A DNA stretch of 64,000 bases from Conus ventricosus (Eukaryota; Mollusca; Gastropoda; Neogastropoda; Conidae), in contig CM031595.1 of the NCBI GenBank assembly GCA_018398815.1, positions 141,432,594 through 141,496,593 on the forward strand. Direction: 5' to 3'. The notes beneath the pieces are model-generated. The model was not told the DNA's origin. It was given only the letters and a program-made list of their open reading frames with translations, and made no database searches. How positions within the stretch are numbered: the first letter of the stretch is position 1; every line of letters begins with the position of its first letter. This document shows positions 55,641 through 64,000 of this stretch, piece by piece. The translations under genes were made by a program, and so were the position numbers.

Positions 55641-55908
55641 TCGCCTTAAAAGCCTTGTCAGTCAGTGTGGTATAGGAGTGTGTGTGTTGAACAAAATCAG
55701 ATTGTTACCGGCATACGTAGGATCTTTGAAAAGTTATTTTCGACTCACTGATTATTGCTGAAGCAAATGTTGTTCCGTCTATATTCATCATAAGTGTTGT
55801 AGTTCTAGAAGAACCTGAGATGGTTCGATTAGAAAAAGATCAAGGCCGTAGTCACGGTCGTGACGGGAAGCTGTACATGATGGTTATGAGGACTATGGAA
55901 TTTTGTGA

Positions 55909-55910
<2 letters not shown>

Positions 55911-55980
<70 letters not shown>

Positions 55981-56060
55981 CGCGCGCGCGCGTGCCTGTG
56001 TGTGTGTGTGCGTGTATGTTTGCGTGTATGTTTGCGTGCACGCGTGCGCGCGCGCGGGCA
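55911..56060. repeat. (GT)n-(GC)n alternating tract
   Basis: About 60 bases of GT run directly into about 20 bases of GC, then more TG-rich sequence and a second CGCGCG block at about 56,040-56,056. Strict purine-pyrimidine alternation favours Z-DNA. Confidence 0.9.
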
Positions 56061-57433
56061 AGGGAAGGAAAGGGAGTGCTAATTTGCGTGGGTCTAGCAT
56101 GTGTGCAAGATACATGCCATGATACTCAAACCCGAATCTTGAGTTGTCAAGAAGAGAAGTATGAATTTTTTGTAAACACAAAAACAACGAGTCATCCACA
56201 CATAAGAAAGCCTGACATGCCATTAAACTAATTAATTACAAAAAAAAAAGTTTCTTAACTCTAGGCTAACACTGAACAATATTCCCATTTGCAGCGAGCA
56301 ACACAATATGTCGAAGAGGTTAAGGGAAGTGACGACAATTCAGAAACAGATAGAAGGAGTGGAAGAGAGAGACTGAAGACAGGAGAAGAGTAAGGCAAGA
56401 GCTGTATGGCGCCAACCACAAGGAATGTGTGAAGCCGGCAGGGATGCAGGGCGCGGGAGTGGGTGGCTGGAGGCACGTGGAAATGTGGATGGAGAATGTC
56501 AAGTAAAATTTGTCAGGAACGTCCACGCGAATAAGTAATGTAAAAAAAACAAACACAGAATTTTCAACCTCAAGTAATGCACAGTAGATCGTAGATGTGT
56601 AGCAGCAACGGGGACGAAATCAATAGTACAAAGACAGGCTACACAGAAGATACTTAAGTGCATAATATTTATCATTGAAAGGAAAGGTAGAAACAGTCGC
56701 CTTTAGCAGCCAACTGAAGTCTCACCCCAGGATAGAATTCCCCACCCTAGAACCAGGGTGAATGGGGAAACGGAAGAAGAACCGTAAGCACAAATTATAA
56801 ATTGTTCAAGACAGGTGGGTGTTGTGCCGACATTGCACAGCTCGCTGGTCAGCCGATGGGCTTTTCGCGGGTGGGGAGGGTGGGGGGTGGGGAGGGGCAA
56901 TCTTGCAAAGTTAATTAGGTACAGTCAGCTTTAATGCCTACATCCAACTCACATATGGTGGACAGACACTCTCGCAATGATAAATAATACACGTTCCATC
57001 CCGCAACCCCCCACCCCCCCCCCACCCCCGTCCCCATGTCATGTACTGGGCATATATGCAACAATCGAGGCATCATGGAAGTGTTTGATTATGTGTACAT
57101 AGTTGATTCGTTCCTCTCTTGTTCCAAGTACCCTTCTATTCAGAACAATGTATAGTATCTGTTGTGTCATGTAACATGCATTAAACTGTATTTAAGAGAA
57201 AGGAAATTTTTTTTTTCAAACCGTGGGACTTATTTTGATGAAATGCCTGCGATGTCGCCCATCTTGTTTATATGCTTGTTCTTGTTGTTGTTAAGGTCAA
57301 GCCTAACAAGGCCACATGTAGTTCATTTTTCTTTTCGTGGAAGTCAGGAAGCGAATGATTGGAGGCGCGAGATGAAACGAAAACGAAACATTCCCCCTAA
57401 CCCACCCCTCCCAGCCCCTTACCACCACACACA

Positions 57434-57455
57434 CACTCACGCACGCACGCACGCA

Positions 57456-57537
<82 letters not shown>
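57434..57537. repeat. (CA)n microsatellite
   Basis: ACGC/ACAC repeats passing into about 78 bases of uninterrupted CA. Confidence 0.95.
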
Positions 57538-57539
<2 letters not shown>

Positions 57540-57710
57540 GTAGGGCTATATTTTGGAGTGTGTTTTTTTCCTGCTTCCAATCGCTTATTAGGACAATAGA
57601 CCTGATCCGGTTTCTTTATTTTCTTGTTTCAGACGAATCAGATGATTGCATGCATGATACCTGTGTAGATTTCAGTTGCGAGCAACCCTTCTTTCCTCCC
57701 CACTTCCATC

Positions 57711-57712
<2 letters not shown>

Positions 57713-57800
<88 letters not shown>

Positions 57801-57809
57801 AGAGAGAGC
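57713..57809. repeat. (GA)n microsatellite
   Basis: About 80 bases of uninterrupted GA followed by a shifted GA run; the surrounding plus strand is purine-rich to about 57,900. Confidence 0.95.
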
Positions 57810-58460
57810 AGGGGTGGGGTAGGGAATGCGAGGAGGGGGCAGGGGAAATGAGGGAATGTGGAGGGAGAGGGGAAGGGGCGGAAAGAAGGGGGTATCAAGG
57901 TTAAATGCCAATAATAACGATGCATGAAATGAGGGAGAAAATACTACGAGTTCGCACAATCACCGATGTAATGGGGTTGCTAGCCCCTGACCCTCAGCTT
58001 CCCTGGCCGAGAGTGGAGATGTTTGGGAAACCTCACACAGACTGCGCAGCACCACCACCACCCTTCACCCTTAACCCCCCCCCCCCCACCCCACCCCGCT
58101 CTGTCCCCTAACCCCTTGTCCGCCCATACCTTCCTCTCCACCCAGCGTGGCTGGCACTTGACGGGGTTTTCATTTCTCCAGGCTGACCACACTGCATGCA
58201 GCAACGAATAATTCGCAGCAATTGATTCACTTTGAGACAAGCGGCATCATTACCCGCCAGCCCCAATGTAATTATGAAGCGTTTGTGGTTTTCTGCCCTT
58301 GCTATGCTGATTTATGATTTTTAATTTAAAAAAAAAAAAGACACTGACATGCCCACTTGCAGTTTGGTCTGTTTCAAAAATTCAGGTATAGCAGTCTTAA
58401 AGGCATGGACTAAACCAGAAGTAAATCTTTTAATTTAAAATAATAATAATAAAAAAAAAG

Positions 58461-58677
58461 CGTTTGAAATAACTCCGCCAAACAACAAGGACAAACGGGT
58501 CACAAAACAAAACACGATGCGTTTCGACCTCCTGAAACAACACTCAGGACGACGAAAATGAAGAACGAGCAATCACTTATCTTGTCAAATTCGGCGCAAG
58601 ACCGAAGAGGTCGAAACGCGCCGTGTTTTGTCTTGTGATTCGTTTGTCCGTGTTGTTTGGCGGAGTTGTTTCAAACA
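58461..58677. mobile_element. Fold-back (MITE-like) element
   Basis: Inverted arms of about 70 bp, 58,461-58,530 and 58,608-58,677, with roughly eight mismatches. They enclose a ~77-bp centre. The right half contains a nested hairpin (CGGCGC / GCGCCG outer, GACC / GGTC inner) at about 58,592-58,623. A relative lies at 47,640-47,830. Terminal target duplication not identified. Confidence 0.7.
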
Positions 58678-58817
58678 CTTTTCAAGATTTGTTCAGATTT
58701 CCGCCTGCAGTCGCCTCACTTTGCAACTAAACCAGAAGTAGTTTGTTGACCGAGTCCATTCCATCGCCCTTCACTGTGCTAGATGTACGCTGTCAGCCAC
58801 ATAGCTTCTTGTGTTTC

Positions 58818-58819
<2 letters not shown>

Positions 58820-58859
<40 letters not shown>

Positions 58860-58885
58860 GTGTGCACACGCATGCGCGCGCACCC

Positions 58886-58974
<89 letters not shown>

Positions 58975-58977
58975 CGT
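58820..58977. repeat. (CT)n and (GT)n microsatellites
   Basis: (CT)n at about 58,820-58,857, a GC-alternating block, then about 80 bases of (GT)n at 58,888-58,970. Confidence 0.95.
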
Positions 58978-59131
58978 ACTGACGCTGTAGTCAATTTTTT
59001 TTATGTTCACCGGTATGATTATGCCATGTACTATTTAGCTGGATATGATTGGGTTAAAATACACGTCAGTGTTAGTACCTGTTGTCATCTAAAATTAACG
59101 ATCTACTTTATCTTGTTTTGTTTTTCTGAAA

Positions 59132-59260
<129 letters not shown>

Positions 59261-60332
59261 TTTTAACGACGCTATGCTTAGGCGTGGTTTTGACCATAGT
59301 CACATTGCGTACTTCTGTAATGTCCTGCTGTCCTTTAACGACCAGAATGATAAATGCTGAAAGGAGTAACAAAAGAGTGTGCAAATCATTTCTAGGCACC
59401 CGTCATGTACCAAACACTTCTGTTTTTGGAGACGGAATTTGTTTTGACAGACAAATATGATTCACAGCCTGATTCAAAGATAACGAAATTTCTTAAAATA
59501 TCACAATCGGATTTATATGTTAATAATCCCTGTCACAGTGAATTTAGGACGTATTCAGAGTTGTTATCGAGGATTTTACATCCCTATAATTTAACCGTCT
59601 CACGGGATAAATCAATTTTCAAACAAACTCAGTTTTCCTAAACATCCTTCACATGCTGCGTGCTTTTCCCTTTGTTGAAAAACAGTTGCAAATTTCCGTG
59701 TTCACCTCCAGCATCTTTGTTATAAAGCTGACTTTACAAACTGAAGTGGAGCTTCAGCCTCTCAGCTCCCAGCTTCAAATTGTGAATAAAATCGTTCGAA
59801 ACAGTCTGGATCTGCGAAAAGTGATCACTGTCTCGACTGATGGGTGTGCCGATGATGGCGTCCTGCATATGTTAGACAGAACAGGCACAACCTTAACACA
59901 GCTGAAACGACCAGGAAGCAGCGCAGCGTCTTCTCTGATGAGAAACCTTATGATGACCTGATGATAAAAGTTCTCTAAGGGCTGCTGGCTCTTTGACTTC
60001 AAATCGAACAATTCTGGATGTGACTGCTTATGGCTGAGTCGGAAAGACCGACATGAGAGTTATCATGGAGAGATGACATCAAAGATGTTTTATTAAAACA
60101 AAAATGCACCGAAAATGTGCACATCAATGTAGGAACATGGTCTTAAAGCACGAGTGACTCACGATAACATGTCTTGTAATGAAAGATTAAGCCACGGGGA
60201 ATCTGAGACGAGTTTCATAGACGCGAGAACTCGCAGTTTGGCTACCTCATCCTTGTGGCGAGGGATGGGAGAATAGAGGGGAGTGAAGAAACGGGCCCAA
60301 GACAAGAATAACAAGATGCAAAGCATATAAAC
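59261..60332. other. Unassigned DNA before the satellite array
   Basis: Short open frames at 59,405-59,641 and 59,653-59,961 (plus) look unremarkable and match no family I know. No splice-linked gene or repeat boundary recognised. Confidence 0.35.
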
Positions 60333-62676
60333 GTACTCCCAGTTTATCCTGAATACGCGTGAGATATTCCATAAAGAGGAAAAACCGTCTTGGACTGGTG
60401 TAACCGTTAGTAATGGCTATCTGGTAAACATCGGCCATCATCTGTGACCTATAATGAACATACTTACAAATTTTCAGAAAGATCGGCCAAGAACTTTCTA
60501 AGATTTTCCATAAAGAAGAAAACCATTATGGGCCGTTAGTAATGGCTATAACGGTAAACTTAAACATCGGGCATCATCCGTGACCCAAAATGAACATACC
60601 TACAAATTTTCAAAAATATCCGCCACGTACTTTCTGAGATATTCCATAAAGAAGAAAAACCGTTACAGGCCGTTACAGCCGTTAGTAACGGCTATAACGG
60701 TAAACTTAAAACATCGGGCATCATCCGAGACCCATAATGAACATACATGCTAATTTTCACAAAGATCGGCCAAGTACATTCTGAGATATTCTATAAAGAA
60801 GAAAAAGCGTTACAGGCCGTTACAGCCGTTAGTAACGGTATAACGGCAAACTAAAACACCGGGCATTATCCGTGACCCATAGCGAACATACTTGCTAATG
60901 TTCACAAAGATCAGCCAAGTACTTTCTGAGATATTCCATAAAGAAAAAAATGTTACAGGCCGTTACAGCCGTTAGTTATGGCTATAACAGCAAACTAAAA
61001 CATCGGGCATCATCCGTGACCGATAATGAACATACCTGCTAATTTTCACAAAGATCGGCCAAGTACTTTTTGAAATATTCCATGAAGAAAACCAACCGTT
61101 ACAGGACGTTACACCCGTTAGTAACGGCTATAACGGTATACTAAAACATCGGGCATTATTCGTGACCCATAATGAACATACCTGCTAATGTTAACAAAGA
61201 TCAGCCAAGTACTTTCTGATATATTCCATGAAGAATAAAAAGCGTTACAGCCCGTTACAGCCGTTAGTAACGGTATGTGTGGTAAATTTAAACATCCGAC
61301 ATTATTTGTGACCCATAATGAACATACCTACAAATTTTCAGAAAGATCGGCCAAGTGCTTTCTGAGATATTCCATAAAGAAGAAAAACCGTTACAGGCCG
61401 TTACAGCCGTTAGTAACAGCTACAACGGGGTAAACTAAAACATCGGGCATCATCCGAGACCCATAATGAACATACCTGCTAATTTTCACAAAGATCGGCC
61501 GAGTACTTTCTGAGATATTCCATGGAGAAGAAAAACCGTTACGGGCCGTTACAGCCGTTAGTAACGGATGCAATGGTAAACTAAAACATCGGGCATCATC
61601 CGTGACCCATCATGAACATACCTACAAATTTTCGGAAAGATCGGCCAAGTGCTTTCTGAGATATTCTATAAAGAAGAAAAACCGTTACAGGCCGTTACAG
61701 CCGTTACTAACGGCTATAATGGTAAACTAAAACATCAGGCATTATTCGTGACGCATAATGAACATACCTATAAATTTTCAGAAAGATCGGCCAAGTACCT
61801 TTTGAGATATTCTATAAAGAAGAAAAACCGTTACAGGCTGTTACAGCCGTTAGTAACGGCTGTAACGGTAAACTGAAACATTGAGCATCATCTGTGACCC
61901 ATAATGAACATACCTACAAATTTTCAGAAAGATCGGTCAAGTACTTTTTGAGAAATTCTATAAAGAAGAAAATCCGTTACAGGCGTTACAGCCGTTAGTA
62001 AAGAAGAAAAACCGTTACAGGCTGTTACAGCCGTTACTAACGTCTATAACGGGGTAAACTAAAACATCGGGCATCATCCGTGACCCATAATGAACATACC
62101 TGCTAATTTTCACAAAGATCGGTCAAGTACTTTCTGAGATATTCTATAAAGAAGAAAAACCGTTACAGGCCGTTACAGCCATTAGTAACGGCTGTAACGG
62201 TAAACTAAAACATCGGGCATCATCTGTGACCCATAGTGAACATACCTATAAATTTTCAGAAAGATCGGCCAAGTACTTTTTGAGATATTCCATAAAGAAG
62301 AAAAACCGTTACAGGCTGTTACGGCCGTTAGTAAACATCGGGCATCATCCGTGACCCATAATGAACATACCTGCTAATTTTCACAAAGATCAGCCAAGTA
62401 CTTTCTGAGATATTCCACGGAGAAGAAAAACCGTTACAGGCCGTTACAGCCGTTAGTAACGGTATATATGGTAAACTAAAACATCCGGCATTATTTGTGA
62501 CCCATAGTGAACATACCTACAAATTTTCAGAAAGATTGGCCCAGTAGTTTTGTCTGGAGCGAGTGGAACACATTTTGACCACGGACACACACACAGACAC
62601 ACAGACAGACACACACACAGGGCATTTCTTCGTTCCCATTCTAAAGTACTCCCTGTTCTTTAAGAACTGGGAGTAC
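60333..62676. repeat. Satellite array, about 15 units of ~146 bp, enclosed by a 12-bp inverted repeat
   Basis: The landmark ATTC(C/T)ATAAAGAAGAAAAACCG recurs near 60,367, 60,504, 60,641, 60,788, 60,933, 61,077, 61,222, 61,369, 61,517, 61,663, 61,808, 61,955, 62,141, 62,287 and 62,412. Spacing is mostly 145-148 bases. Each unit has a palindromic core of CCGTTA / TAACGG steps, followed by CATCGGGCATCATCCGTGAC and AAAGATCGGCCAAGTACTTT segments. A partial extra unit lies near 62,000. GTACTCCCAGTT at 60,333-60,344 is inverted at 62,665-62,676, where it also forms a hairpin with 62,646-62,658. (CA)/(CAGA) repeats lie at 62,583-62,620. Confidence 0.9.
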
Positions 62677-64000
62677 AAAAACAACGTGTCTGCTTCTTCA
62701 AGCTGTACCTTTTTCGTTCACTAATCACAGGACGTTACAGCTATTAGCCGTTTTCCCTCGCGAGAGAGCCCCAAGGCAGTTAAACCAACTCTCAACTTTT
62801 CCTAGCTGCACTTGCCGCTACGTCATGTTAGCGAGAATTCTCTCCATCTTGCTTCTGTGAAACGCCGCACTAGACACAATACAGCAGATGCCATGTGCGC
62901 TGTGCGTGAGCACCTTGCGAACTACCATGCAAACTAAAAGATGAAAAAAAAGAAAGACAGAAACAAAAGGAACCGAGCATGCAAAGGGACTAGACGAAAC
63001 AAACGTCTGCTAGCCGAGAAACGTCTCCAGAGTTGAATGCTGCTTGTTGAATGAAAGGAGTGAAATACAAAAATACACAAAGCTGATGTATGAGAGGGTA
63101 AAAGGGAGTGAACTCTCATGAAAACTCGAGGGAGACGGACAGAGCATAGTATCAGAAGGGCAGCAGAATAAGAGAACGTGGGATCCTGATCGGACACAGG
63201 GAATGGAAGATTACGGGATGCTCATAAAAAGTAAGGGAGCAAAAGAAAAAGAAAAAAAAAGGTGATGCAATGGTTAACAGGAGAACTTTGTTTTCTCATG
63301 GGAAGACAGGAAAGGAAGAACGCGGGGAACTGATGGAAGGGGAGGAAGAGAAGACAGGATGCTAACGGAAGTAGACAAATAAGAACACAGAATATCGATG
63401 GAAGGGGGTTGGGGCGGTGGGGATAGGGATGGGGTGGGGGTCTGGGTGGGTGAAGGGAGGAAAGGAACAACGTACAGTACTGACAGACGGAAAGAAAAGG
63501 AGCTTATGATACTCATGGAAGGGAAGCAAGGGAAGAACTTAGAACAGACAGTCAGGCATGGAACAGGCAGACACAGACAAAGATATGCTATTCACAGAGA
63601 AGACAGAAGAAAATTTAGAAGAAGAAAAAAAGCACGTGAAGCTTCTTTCAGTCTTAACAGTGTCTAACATAAAGACGTGAGTCCTGTGTGCAGGAGTATC
63701 ACATGATGCTGCTGTCTTTCAGTTTTCACTGGAATTTTTCTTTGTGCTCATTTGTCTTCGACCTGCACTTGCCCATGCATAGCTGGGTCATAACTGCAAT
63801 GTAGCAGCCATCATCCGTTTTTAACGAAAATGGTGTAAAAAAAACAACCAAAAAACAACCAACAAACAGACCTTGCTAGTTTCATAAACCTGTAATTACT
63901 GTTGTCATAACAAACAATTGTCATCAACAAAACAGTGATGATATGGTTTTACAAGAAATCTGTGATATCACACTTTGAAAACACTAATCATGATGTAAAC
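62677..64000. other. Unassigned, purine-rich region at right edge
   Basis: No gene recognised. The plus strand of about 62,936-63,640 is strongly A/G biased. A G-rich stretch at 63,402-63,460 could form quadruplexes. The remaining ~350 bp is ordinary A/T-rich sequence. Confidence 0.45.

Noticed and set aside
57162..57904. Two overlapping open frames of 114-145 codons
   Set aside because: Composed of (CA)n and (GA)n translations with short unique ends; no coding signature.
60333..62676. CRISPR-like array
   Set aside because: Units are repeated along their whole length with no unique spacers, and the DNA is from an animal; it is a satellite.

Overview
This is eukaryotic nuclear DNA, most likely from a mollusc and probably a marine gastropod. 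The grounds are genes split by GT-AG introns, dense (GT)n, (GA)n and (CTGT)n microsatellites, decayed minisatellites in introns, LINE and tRNA-derived retroposon debris, and a Maverick/Polinton-type element. The species is an inference. Two host loci are supported: a short-chain dehydrogenase of the BDH1/HSD17B2 type (+ strand), and LYRM1 (- strand). They point tail to tail.

Region by region. 1-9.5 kb holds a heavily frame-broken Maverick/Polinton (adintovirus-like) element with protein-primed family B DNA polymerase, a hexon-like major capsid protein, a membrane protein and a packaging ATPase. The polymerase runs off the left edge and no integrase is visible. 9.5-10.96 kb is low-complexity sequence. 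10.97-25.5 kb and 26.5-37.4 kb are two copies of one locus on either side of a gap of exactly 1,000 N. Both carry a LINE remnant, about 5.4 kb of unassigned DNA, and exons 1-5 of the dehydrogenase. Copy 1 has a private ~3.8 kb CR1/L2-like LINE; copy 2 has a private 51-bp retroposon fragment. Two haplotypes placed end to end is the simplest reading.

37.4-40.8 kb is the last intron and last exon of the dehydrogenase. The intron holds a 1,227-bp hAT-like element with a 44-bp-arm hairpin, a decayed minisatellite and a probable SINE piece. 41-47 kb is intergenic with more decayed tandem repeats. 47.3-51.3 kb is a complete four-exon LYRM1 gene whose second intron contains an 827-bp tRNA-headed retroposon bounded by a 17-bp target-site duplication. 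53-54 kb is a LINE tail. 54-60 kb is mainly microsatellites, a CpG-richer patch and a fold-back element. 60.3-62.7 kb is an array of about 15 units of ~146 bp enclosed by a 12-bp inverted repeat. 62.7-64 kb is purine-rich and shows no gene.

The observations most worth following are the dehydrogenase with all of its Ser-Tyr-Lys catalytic residues replaced, the duplicated locus with two private insertions, the ~146-bp array enclosed by inverted 12-mers, and the Maverick element, whose many frame breaks may be partly sequencing errors.
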